Positions 17,913 through 26,009 of a DNA stretch of 64,000 nt are shown here, piece after piece. The stretch is from Pontibacter aquaedesilientis (GTDB lineage: Bacteria; Bacteroidota; Bacteroidia; Cytophagales; Hymenobacteraceae), in NCBI RefSeq assembly GCF_014773225.1, contig NZ_JACXAJ010000001.1, positions 992,001-1,056,000 of the forward strand. The letters are read 5' to 3'. Position 1 is the stretch's first letter; each line of letters starts with the position of its first letter. A program made the position numbers and the translations under genes. The notes beneath the pieces were generated by a model that made no database searches, was not told where the DNA came from, and saw nothing but the letters and a program-made list of their open reading frames with translations.

Positions 17913-19580
17913 ATGAAACCATCCTCTCGAAATAAAAACACGATCCTGACGGCAGCCCTCGCCTTGCTTATGCTGGGCGCATTCGAAACGCAGGCCCAGC
18001 AAGCTCCCACCTTCACCCGGCAGGACACGCTACGTGGCTCCATAACTCCGGAGCGGGCCTGGTGGGACCTGAGCTATTACCACCTTAACATCCAGGTAAA
18101 TCCGGCAGACAGCACCATCAAGGGCATGAACACCATTCAGTACAAAGTATTGGAGCCTTACCAGGTCATGCAGCTTGATTTGCAGCCTCCTATGCAAATG
18201 AAAAAAGTCGTGCAGAACGGCAAGCAACTACAAGTTACCCAAGATGGCAACGCTTACTTCGTAAAACTGGAAGTACCGCAGAAAACAGGAGCGTTGAACA
18301 AACTGGAGGTATACTATGGCGGCAAACCGCAGATCAGCGTAAATCCGCCCTGGAGCGGGGGCATCACCTGGAAGCGTGACGAGCGTGGCAATCCTTTTGT
18401 GGCGAGTTCGAACCAGGGTGACGGCGCCAGTCTGTGGTGGCCCTGCAAAGATCACATGTACGACGAGCCGGACAGCATGCTCATCAGCGTGGCCGTGCCC
18501 AAAGGCCTGACCAATGTCTCGAACGGGCGCCAGCGCAAAGTAGAGGAGAACAAGGATGGCACAAGCACTTTTCACTGGTTTGTGTCCAACCCGATCAACA
18601 ACTACGGCGTGAACATCAACATAGGCGACTATGTGCACTTCGGGGAGAAGTACCAGGGCGAGAAAGGTATGCTGGACTGTGACTATTGGGTGCTACGCGA
18701 TAAGCTGGAGAAAGCCAAAGCGCATTTTAAGGACGTGCCCCGCACCATGCAGGCGCTGGAACATTGGTTCGGCCCCTACCCTTTCTATGAAGACAGTTAT
18801 AAGCTCGTAGAGGTACCCTACTTGGGCATGGAGCACCAGAGCTCTGTCACCTATGGCAACGGTTACCAGAATGGCTACCGTGGACGTGACCTGAGCGGCA
18901 CTGGCTGGGGCCTTAAATTTGACTTCATCATCATCCACGAAACAGGACATGAGTGGTTTGCCAATAACATCACCTACAAGGATGTGGCCGACATGTGGAT
19001 CCATGAAAGTTTCACCGCCTATTCAGAATCCTTGTTTCTGGACTACCACTATGGCACACTGGCAGGCAATGAATACACCATCGGCAAGCGCAAGACCATC
19101 CGCAACGACCGCCCGATTATCGGCTATTATGATGTGAACCACAGCGGCTCAGGCGACATGTATAACAAAGGTGCCAACATGCTCCATACCTTGCGCCAGA
19201 TCGTGAACGATGACGAGAAATTCCGCGGCATACTGCGTGGCCTCAACAAGGACTTCTATCACCAGACCGTGACTACACAGCAGATCGAGGGCTACCTAGC
19301 CGAGCACACTGGCAGGGACCTGACCCGCTTCTTTGACCAGTACCTACGCGACACCCGCATTCCGGTGTTGGAGTACCGGCAGGACAAGAAAAACCTATCC
19401 TATCGCTGGACGAATGTGGTGGCTGATTTTGAAATGCCGGTTAAGGTATACCTGAACGGCAAAGCAACCTGGCTGGAGCCGGGCACGGACTGGAAAGTGC
19501 TCAAAAAAGTGAAGGCGGGCACTACCCTCAAAATTGACTCTAACTTTTATGTGCAGGAAGCAAAAAAGTTAGAAAGTTAG
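17913..19580 (+). CDS. M1 family zinc aminopeptidase
   Basis: A 555-residue gluzincin, short compared with PepN (about 870), so it carries the N-terminal saddle and catalytic domains without a long C-terminal part. A signal peptide covers about residues 10-28 (ending ETQAQ). The exopeptidase motif is GMEHQS (305-310) and the zinc site is HETGH (342-346) with the third ligand E365 in WIHESF. It is exported and probably trims peptides. The last residues and the TAG stop are encoded by the beginning of a minisatellite-like repeat (19566-19645), so the original C-terminus may have been altered by the repeat. Confidence 0.9.
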   Translation: MKPSSRNKNTILTAALALLMLGAFETQAQQAPTFTRQDTLRGSITPERAWWDLSYYHLNIQVNPADSTIKGMNTIQYKVLEPYQVMQLDLQPPMQMKKVVQNGKQLQVTQDGNAYFVKLEVPQKTGALNKLEVYYGGKPQISVNPPWSGGITWKRDERGNPFVASSNQGDGASLWWPCKDHMYDEPDSMLISVAVPKGLTNVSNGRQRKVEENKDGTSTFHWFVSNPINNYGVNINIGDYVHFGEKYQGEKGMLDCDYWVLRDKLEKAKAHFKDVPRTMQALEHWFGPYPFYEDSYKLVEVPYLGMEHQSSVTYGNGYQNGYRGRDLSGTGWGLKFDFIIIHETGHEWFANNITYKDVADMWIHESFTAYSESLFLDYHYGTLAGNEYTIGKRKTIRNDRPIIGYYDVNHSGSGDMYNKGANMLHTLRQIVNDDEKFRGILRGLNKDFYHQTVTTQQIEGYLAEHTGRDLTRFFDQYLRDTRIPVLEYRQDKKNLSYRWTNVVADFEMPVKVYLNGKATWLEPGTDWKVLKKVKAGTTLKIDSNFYVQEAKKLES

Positions 19581-19645
19581 AAAGTTTGGGAGTTAGAAAG
19601 TAGAGGAGTTTAGGAGTTAGAAAGTTTGAGAGTTTGGGAGTTAAT
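19566..19645 (+). repeat. AGTT-rich minisatellite-like repeat at 3' end of M1 peptidase gene
   Basis: Degenerate units of 7-9 bases of the kind (G/A)AGTTT(A/G)(G/A)G follow each other for about 80 bases. Two more copies of the same family lie just after nuoB (30311-30352) and just after nuoCD (32628-32668), all in the same orientation relative to the preceding gene. Here the repeat overlaps the last codons and the stop of the peptidase gene. Confidence 0.75.
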
Positions 19646-19674
19646 CGGACTTATAATTCGGTGCCGGCTCTGGC

Positions 19675-20820
19675 TTACTTTAAATCGAATGATTTCAGTT
19701 CTTTGTCGAGCTGCTGGTTCCAGCGTTCTTGCGCTGCTTTGTCCAGGCCGTGGCGGGTTTCGGTGTCATACTGATCCTGCAGTCGGTTCATTTCGCGGTA
19801 GGACTCAATAAACTGGTATTGGATAATGCTGTTGTAATCCTCCACCGACAACATCTCTGGCTTGATCTTCTGCTTGAAACGCTCGGCTACCAGCTTCACG
19901 ATATCAAAATGTCGCTGCTCGTGGTTCAGGCCGTAGGCATCTTTGAAATCCTCCTTTACCCAGGACGAGCTTTTGAGAATATACACCTTCATCGTTAGGT
20001 TCAGGTGTATGATCCCGTCCTCCACTTTGCTCTCCCCGGCATAAGCGAAACTCGGGAAAACCGTGGCAGCGAAACGGCTGGTTTTGGAGGGAGGTGCTTT
20101 GAAATCCCTCCAGTTTAACGGCCGCCGTAAAGTATAAAAAACTGTGTCCTGATCAGCGCTACCAATATAGTCCGTGAAGGTTACTTTTATACCTTGGGCC
20201 AGTTTTTCATTGGTCGCGGCCTCACGGTCCATCCAGGTATTAAAGTAGCGCAACGCCTCGACAAGTGACTTACGGATGGCCGGTTCTGTCACTTCATTTT
20301 TACCGGCGGGCCGGTCGTACCGGGCACCGCCCTTGTATTGCAACAACGGCACCGGTTCGTCGTCGCGCTGGAGTTCAAACGCCATCACCACGGACACTTC
20401 GCCTGTGACACGCCCCGCTGCACCGGCCTTCTCTTTTACATGAAATTCTTTCAAGCGGATAACCACTGGTCTGAGCGCCGTATTGTAAGCCAAGCTATGT
20501 CGCGTAAACTTTTGGATAGCGGAAAGTCCACCGCCTGCAAAATCAACCGGTGTAGATTTGGAGCCCACTACCCCAACTGGCAACAGATAAGCCACCGCCT
20601 TCTTATCAGCACGCTCGTCTATTATATCCGCTATGTAAAACTCCTTAGGCGTAAAAGCCAATTTTTCAGTTCGCAGCACCAACTCTTCCTCTTTCTCGAC
20701 AGGTATAGCAAATGCGCTCAACAAAAGCACTATGGTAATAGAAATAGCCAACCCAATGGCTTTTCCCACTAGGGCGTTGTTAGTCTGCCACTGGGGTGTT
20801 AAGAGGAGGTTGTAACTCAT
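19675..20820 (-). CDS. Membrane-anchored DUF922 putative zinc protease
   Basis: A 381-residue protein with one N-terminal membrane segment (about residues 19-40). The middle part is unassigned. The C-terminal region matches DUF922: LRRPLNWRDFKAPP (about 231-244) and the putative zinc-protease signature HEQRHFD with H300, E301 and H304. The last 60 residues are charged and probably helical. The active site would face the periplasm. Activity for this family has not been shown as far as I know. It is convergent with the M1 peptidase gene. Confidence 0.75.
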   Translation of the reverse strand: MSYNLLLTPQWQTNNALVGKAIGLAISITIVLLLSAFAIPVEKEEELVLRTEKLAFTPKEFYIADIIDERADKKAVAYLLPVGVVGSKSTPVDFAGGGLSAIQKFTRHSLAYNTALRPVVIRLKEFHVKEKAGAAGRVTGEVSVVMAFELQRDDEPVPLLQYKGGARYDRPAGKNEVTEPAIRKSLVEALRYFNTWMDREAATNEKLAQGIKVTFTDYIGSADQDTVFYTLRRPLNWRDFKAPPSKTSRFAATVFPSFAYAGESKVEDGIIHLNLTMKVYILKSSSWVKEDFKDAYGLNHEQRHFDIVKLVAERFKQKIKPEMLSVEDYNSIIQYQFIESYREMNRLQDQYDTETRHGLDKAAQERWNQQLDKELKSFDLK

Positions 20821-21089
20821 AGCTGCTTGGTCAAGCTAATGTTAAAAAGTAATACAAAAACAGGTAGGCTTGCTTTTCAGTTCGTATAATAGGCTTTTAA
20901 ATCGAGCTGTTTATCATAATTTATCAACTCCACTCGTTAAACCTTATAAAGAAATACCAGTCTATACTGAAGACAAACGCTAAGCATTATAGAAATTGTA
21001 CTGTGGTTGAATTGATACGTATAATTGCTGATTATTCTATATCTTAGCCTGACCAAACCCTGTTTACTTACTTTACAAATCCAGCTTTT

Positions 21090-21611
21090 ATGAAAATAGC
21101 TAACTATTTCACATACACCTTGTTAGTGGCCTTTCTGCTTATGCCGGCCATCAGCTGGGCCCAAAACAACAACAAATCAAACCGTCCTAGTCCACCTGCT
21201 GTTGCCACTGGCAAAATTGGTGAAACGACTGTAACAATAGACTACAGCAGTCCGGCCGTCAAAAACAGGAAAGTCTGGGGTGAGCTGGTGCCTTATGGCA
21301 AGGTATGGCGGGCAGGTGCCAACGAAGCTACTATCATCGAGTTTAGCAAAGACGTGACCATAGAGGGCCACCACCTGGCCAAAGGCAAGTACAGCATTTA
21401 TACCATACCGGGTGAAGACCATTGGACAGTGATCTTTAACAAAGCAGTGGGCCAGTGGGGAACCGAGTATGACGAGCGCCGCGATGCCTTGCGTGTGCAG
21501 GTAAAGCCTCGCAAATCAGCCACCAAGCAGGAGCGATTGACTTACTCCGTGGCGCGAAACGGCATTCTGCTGCGCTGGGAGCACCTGGAAATTCCCGTTA
21601 AGATAAAATAA
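21090..21611 (+). CDS. DUF2911 domain protein, secreted
   Basis: A 173-residue protein with a signal peptide (residues 1-25, ending SWAQ). The rest is one DUF2911 domain with its typical features: TVTIDYSSPAVKNRKVWG, VPYGKVWRAGANEATII, KGKYSIYTIPGEDHWTVIFN and QWGTEYD. The family is widespread in Bacteroidota and its function is unknown. A hairpin terminator follows 12 bases after the stop. Confidence 0.88.
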   Translation: MKIANYFTYTLLVAFLLMPAISWAQNNNKSNRPSPPAVATGKIGETTVTIDYSSPAVKNRKVWGELVPYGKVWRAGANEATIIEFSKDVTIEGHHLAKGKYSIYTIPGEDHWTVIFNKAVGQWGTEYDERRDALRVQVKPRKSATKQERLTYSVARNGILLRWEHLEIPVKIK

Positions 21612-21622
21612 CATTGTGACCT

Positions 21623-21655
21623 AAGCCGCTTATACCTTGTAGGAGCGGCTTTTTT
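21623..21655 (+). terminator. Terminator after DUF2911 gene, with TATACCT in its loop
   Basis: AAGCCGCT (21623-21630) pairs with AGCGGCTT (21644-21651) and is followed by a T-run. The 13-base loop contains a copy of the over-represented word TATACCT. Confidence 0.8.
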
Positions 21656-21680
21656 ATGCCAACACTATACCTCTTGACAA

Positions 21681-22505
21681 ATGATAAAACTACTGAAAAA
21701 CAAATCGACCGCTTCGGTGGCACTCCTTTTTCTAATCGGCTGTGCCGGGCCTGCACCCATAGCACAATCTGAACGGCCGGAAACCGCTGGTGCCAATGCA
21801 ACTGCTTCGACGCAGATCACCCCTGCCGCTCAAAACAAAGCACAACAGGCCACTGAACTGGAGGGTGCCTGGCGCACCACAGACGGGCAAGGAAATGAGG
21901 TGATCATGTTGGTGCAGGACGGATTTTTCACCATTGCCCGGTTCAATCAGCAAAATAAGGAGTTTTTGGGCACGACTGGCGGCACCTTTACCGCGTCCAA
22001 CGGAAAATTTGAGGCCAAATATGAATTCAACACCCTGGACTCCACACAGGTAGGCAAAACATCGTCAGCCGATTTCAAGCTGCAAAACGACCAATGGACG
22101 ATGGACAAGAACGGCATAACGGACACCTGGCAACGGATAGACGAACGCAACAGCTCCTCCCCTCTGGCAGGCACCTGGCGCATAACCGGACGTGAGCGTG
22201 ACGGTCAGATGAGCAGCATGCGGCCTGGCCCGCGCAAAACCCTGAAAGTGCTGTCCGGCTCCCGCTTCCAGTGGATCGCCTTCAACTCTGAAACAGGGGA
22301 GTTCTCCGGCACAGGCGGCGGTACCTATACCTCGCAGGACGGCAAGTACACTGAAAACATCGAGTTCTTCTCCCGTGACAAAAATCGGGTGGGCCAGTCG
22401 CTTTCTTTCCAGTACGAAGTGAAAGACGGGAATTGGCACCATCGCGGTCAGAGCAGCACAGGCAACAAGATCTACGAGATCTGGTCCCGTATTTCTGAAC
22501 TGTAA
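21681..22505 (+). CDS. Lipoprotein with two lipocalin-like repeats
   Basis: A 274-residue protein. The N-terminus carries a lipobox, LIGC at about residues 18-21, so it is probably lipid-anchored. A low-complexity Ala/Thr/Gln linker follows. Two similar domains come next: residues about 60-150 (LEGAWRTTDG, FNQQNKEFLGTTGGTFTAS, DTWQRID) and about 160-272 (LAGTWRITGR, FNSETGEFSGTGGGTYTSQ, EIWSRIS). The pattern of an internal duplication of a small beta-barrel is clear. The ligand and role are unknown. Confidence 0.75.
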   Translation: MIKLLKNKSTASVALLFLIGCAGPAPIAQSERPETAGANATASTQITPAAQNKAQQATELEGAWRTTDGQGNEVIMLVQDGFFTIARFNQQNKEFLGTTGGTFTASNGKFEAKYEFNTLDSTQVGKTSSADFKLQNDQWTMDKNGITDTWQRIDERNSSSPLAGTWRITGRERDGQMSSMRPGPRKTLKVLSGSRFQWIAFNSETGEFSGTGGGTYTSQDGKYTENIEFFSRDKNRVGQSLSFQYEVKDGNWHHRGQSSTGNKIYEIWSRISEL

Positions 22506-22611
22506 ACCCGGCCAGGTATAGCGGGTTGATGTTTGGCAGCTGTTTGCCATACCTGTAGGTGATGAAGCCGTACATACAAAGATCTCATCGCACAAAACCG
22601 CTATACCTACT

Positions 22612-23460
22612 ATGGCTCAACCCATCGACGACCTGATCGTGACAAAGGCTTCCGGTGAGAAAGTGCGTTTCTCGGTCGGCAAACTGCGAATGTCCCTGCT
22701 CAAGTCGGGAGCTGATGATCAGCTGGTTCAGGATGTATTACGCCAACTCGAGCCGCTGCTGTACGAGGGCATCTCAACCAAAAAAATTTACAAAAAAGCT
22801 TTCAGCATCCTCAAGAAACTCTCTAAAAAAACCGCAGCCAAGTATAGCCTGAAACAGGGGATTATGCAGCTGGGCCCTTCCGGTTTCCCGTTCGAGAAGT
22901 TTGTTGCCGAATTGCTTAAAGCCCAAGGCTATGCCACCGAAATCGGCGTGATGGTGGATGGCCACTGCGTACGTCACGAAATTGACGTCATTGCGGCCAA
23001 AGACGGGCATCGCTCCATGATCGAATGCAAATACCACAACCTGCACCGCAACAAGTCCGATGTAAAAATCCCGATGTATATACAATCCCGCTTCAAGGAT
23101 GTAGAGAAGGTATGGCCATCGGAAAAAGAATTTGAAATCCGCTTCCATGAGGTATGGCTGGTAACGAATACCCGTTTCACGGACGACGCCAAACGCTACG
23201 CCGCCTGCATGAACATGCGCTTGATAGGTTGGGATTTCCCTTCTAAAAGCGGCCTGAAGGATATGGTCGACTCCTTTCACCTATACCCGATTACCTGCCT
23301 GACGTCGCTCACCCAGTCTGAAAAACAAAGACTGCTCGATCAGAAAATAGTGATGTGCAAAGAGTTGCTGGATAATGAGAGCATACTTCGCAAAGCCGGT
23401 GTACGCGACAGCAGATTGCTCAGCGCACTGACTGAAGTGGATAGTTTATGCGGACTTTGA
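22612..23460 (+). CDS. ATP-cone domain fused to Mrr-like restriction endonuclease domain
   Basis: A 282-residue protein. Residues about 7-87 form an ATP-cone, the nucleotide-sensing domain known from ribonucleotide reductases and NrdR (IVTKASGEKVRFSVGKLRMS). Residues about 90-215 form an Mrr-type PD-(D/E)xK nuclease with GFPFEKFVAELLKAQGY, D125 in HEIDVIA and E138-x-K140 in MIECKYH, all key residues intact. The last 50 residues may be a helix-hairpin DNA-binding region. The gene starts 4 bases after a TATACCT word and ends one base before the phosphorylase start, so it is the first gene of a three-gene nucleotide-related operon. It might act in DNA degradation controlled by nucleotide level. 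No methyltransferase is nearby. Confidence 0.82.
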   Translation: MAQPIDDLIVTKASGEKVRFSVGKLRMSLLKSGADDQLVQDVLRQLEPLLYEGISTKKIYKKAFSILKKLSKKTAAKYSLKQGIMQLGPSGFPFEKFVAELLKAQGYATEIGVMVDGHCVRHEIDVIAAKDGHRSMIECKYHNLHRNKSDVKIPMYIQSRFKDVEKVWPSEKEFEIRFHEVWLVTNTRFTDDAKRYAACMNMRLIGWDFPSKSGLKDMVDSFHLYPITCLTSLTQSEKQRLLDQKIVMCKELLDNESILRKAGVRDSRLLSALTEVDSLCGL

Positions 23461-23461
23461 A

Positions 23462-24973
23462 ATGGAAGAGGCGAACAGCAACATATTGCGCCTAAGAAGA
23501 TTGGGAATTGATACCCATACAGAGAATATCATTTTCATGAGGTCCGACTCACCGGTCTGCCGCTCCGAGGGTTTTACGGCCAACACCAGAGTTTCAGTCC
23601 AGCACGGGGCACATAGCATCATCGCCACCCTGAACGTCATTACATCTGAGCTGATCGAGGACGGAGAAGCAGTGCTCTCTGAAGAGGGTTTCAAAAACCT
23701 TCAGGCCAGGGAAGGCGACATGATCACCGTCTCGCATGTCCAGCATATCCTATCTTTCAGCGAGGTACGCGCCAAAATGTTTGGCCGGAAATTCAATGAG
23801 GCGGCCATCCAGCGCATTATCTCCGACATCACCCAAAATTTATACTCTAAGATCGAGATTGCCGCGTTTGTAACGGTCTGCTCCGGGGATAACCTCGGAC
23901 TGGACGAAGTGATCTACCTCACAAAGGCCATGATCGAATCGGGCTCCACGCTGACATGGGAAGAGCCCCTCATCATGGACAAGCACTGTGTGGGCGGCTT
24001 GCCGGGCAACCGCACGACTCCTATTGTGGTGCCCATTGTGTCAGCAGCCGGCCTGATCATACCCAAGACCTCCTCCAGAGCCATCACTTCCCCCGCCGGC
24101 ACCGCCGACGTGATCGAGACCATGACGCCCGTAGACCTCACATTGGACCAGATAAAGGAAGTAGTGAAAAAAGAAGGGGGGTGTATGGCTTGGGGCGGTG
24201 CTGTGAAGTTGAGCCCGGTGGACGACATCATCATCTCGGTTGAAAAGGCGCTCGACGTGGACAGTGCGGGCCAGATGATCGCATCAGTTCTTTCTAAAAA
24301 AGCAGCAGCCGGTTCTACTCATACAGTCATTGACATCCCGGTGGGCCAAACGGCCAAAGTTCGATCCAAGGAAGAAGCCTTTCTGCTGGAATACTACTTC
24401 AGGGCAGTTGGGCTGGCCATAGGTATGGAAGTGGAGGTGCTGATAACGGATGGCACGCAGCCAGTCGGGCGAGGTATAGGTCCGGCATTGGAAGCCATGG
24501 ATGTACTGGCCGTACTGCGGAACGAGCAGAACGCACCGGCAGACCTGAAAATCAGGTCGGTGCAACTGGCAGGGCTCATGCTCGAGAAAGCTGATATGCT
24601 GACCAAAGGTACAGGCGTGGAGCGGGCGTTGCAGATCCTGGAAAGTGGACAGGCACTGGAAAAATTTTACCGTATCTGCGCAGCCCAGGGCGGTTTCCGG
24701 GAGCCATCACCTGCTAAATTGCAGCACGATGTTATCGCTTTATCAAACGGCGTGGTTAGGGCAGTAGACAACCGTAAGCTCGCCAAAGTTGCCAAACTTG
24801 CGGGTGCTCCGAAGTCTCCCGGGGCGGGTATTTATTTCAAAGCACCCGTTGGGAAACAGGTTAAAAAAGGAGATTCTCTCTTCACCATTTACTCCGAGTC
24901 GCAGGGTGAATTGAGCTACTCTTTGACATACCTCCATAGCGCCGGTCACATTGTAGAATTAGTCGCTCCATGA
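23462..24973 (+). CDS. AMP phosphorylase-type thymidine phosphorylase family protein
   Basis: A 503-residue protein. It has an N-terminal domain of about 85 residues, as in archaeal AMP phosphorylases and unlike classic DeoA (about 440 residues). The phosphate/nucleotide loop is MDKHCVGGLPGNRTT (D173-T186); the GNRTT form belongs to the AMP-phosphorylase group, where DeoA has GDKVS. The C-terminal part (GAGIYFKAPVGKQVKKGD) is the usual alpha/beta tail. The likely reaction is phosphorolysis of a nucleoside monophosphate to ribose-1,5-bisphosphate and base. It is sandwiched between the ATP-cone nuclease (1-base gap) and the PRPP synthetase (4-base overlap). No RuBisCO is present in the window. 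Confidence 0.85.
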   Translation: MEEANSNILRLRRLGIDTHTENIIFMRSDSPVCRSEGFTANTRVSVQHGAHSIIATLNVITSELIEDGEAVLSEEGFKNLQAREGDMITVSHVQHILSFSEVRAKMFGRKFNEAAIQRIISDITQNLYSKIEIAAFVTVCSGDNLGLDEVIYLTKAMIESGSTLTWEEPLIMDKHCVGGLPGNRTTPIVVPIVSAAGLIIPKTSSRAITSPAGTADVIETMTPVDLTLDQIKEVVKKEGGCMAWGGAVKLSPVDDIIISVEKALDVDSAGQMIASVLSKKAAAGSTHTVIDIPVGQTAKVRSKEEAFLLEYYFRAVGLAIGMEVEVLITDGTQPVGRGIGPALEAMDVLAVLRNEQNAPADLKIRSVQLAGLMLEKADMLTKGTGVERALQILESGQALEKFYRICAAQGGFREPSPAKLQHDVIALSNGVVRAVDNRKLAKVAKLAGAPKSPGAGIYFKAPVGKQVKKGDSLFTIYSESQGELSYSLTYLHSAGHIVELVAP

Positions 24974-25854
24974 AAACCATCGTATTTGCCCTTCCTGGAA
25001 ATGAGGCGTTTGCCCAATCGCTTACGGCCCAGCTACACGCCGAGACAGGCGAAGCGGTGATCAGAAGATTTCCGGATGGCGAGAGTTATGTGCGTATTTT
25101 ATCGGATGTGCAGGTTAAAAGTGTCGTGCTGGTCTGCACGCTGCACCAGCCGGACCAAAAACTGTTACCGCTCTATTTTATGGCCAAAACCGTGAAAGAT
25201 TTGGGAGCCAACGCGGTGAGCCTGGTAGCGCCCTACCTCGCGTATATGCGTCAGGACAAACAATTCCAGCCCGGAGAGGGCGTGACATCCCGTTATTTTG
25301 CCGGGTTACTTTCCGACACCGTAGACAGCCTTTATACCATCGACCCGCACCTGCACCGCTATCACCATATGCACGAGCTATACCCTATTCCCGCCCTTGC
25401 CCTGCATGCCGCCCCCACTGTGGCTAGTTGGGTAAAGGCGAACATTCCCAAACCTATACTGATTGGTCCGGACGAAGAGAGCCTGCAATGGGTATCGGAG
25501 GTGGCCGGACTGGCAAATGCACCTTATCTGGTACTTGCCAAAAAACGCCTTGGCGACCGAGAAGTGCAGGTATCCTTACCGGAATTGGCCAACTACCAAG
25601 CGCATACCCCCGTGCTCATTGATGACATCATCTCCACGGCCCGCACCATGATCGAGACTGTGCTGCACCTGAAACAACTCACACCAGTCGCGCCGGTATG
25701 CATAGGCGTGCACGCCGTGTTTGCCGAGGGTGCTTACAAAGCATTGCTAGAGGCAGGTGCCGCGCAGGTCGTTACCTGCAACACCATACCGCATGCATCG
25801 AACGGCATTCAGGTAGAAGCGCTTTTGGCTGAAGCATTTCGAACACAAACCTGA
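24970..25854 (+). CDS. Ribose-phosphate pyrophosphokinase-like protein
   Basis: A 294-residue protein of the PRPP synthetase family, closer in length to the archaeal type than to the 315-residue bacterial housekeeping enzyme. Seen are RRFPDGESYVRI, DPHLHRYHHMHELY in the metal/ATP region, and the PRPP-binding loop LIDDIISTARTMIE, where many homologues have DDIISTGGT. It overlaps the phosphorylase gene by ATGA, so translation is coupled. It would make PRPP from ribose-5-phosphate and ATP, which fits nucleotide salvage together with its neighbour. A separate housekeeping prs gene presumably lies elsewhere. Confidence 0.87.
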   Translation: MKTIVFALPGNEAFAQSLTAQLHAETGEAVIRRFPDGESYVRILSDVQVKSVVLVCTLHQPDQKLLPLYFMAKTVKDLGANAVSLVAPYLAYMRQDKQFQPGEGVTSRYFAGLLSDTVDSLYTIDPHLHRYHHMHELYPIPALALHAAPTVASWVKANIPKPILIGPDEESLQWVSEVAGLANAPYLVLAKKRLGDREVQVSLPELANYQAHTPVLIDDIISTARTMIETVLHLKQLTPVAPVCIGVHAVFAEGAYKALLEAGAAQVVTCNTIPHASNGIQVEALLAEAFRTQT

Positions 25855-26009
25855 GAGCGTCTGCTATACCTGTGGGTGTATCGAAATAATGCCTTTTGAA
25901 AAATGAATTTGCTCACGCTATGGATAAACCTATTCAGGCGTTTTATCGAGTGCCTGTTGCTTTGCTATACCTGCATTCCATCGTTGATCTTTTGCCTTAT
26001 GGCCTTTGG

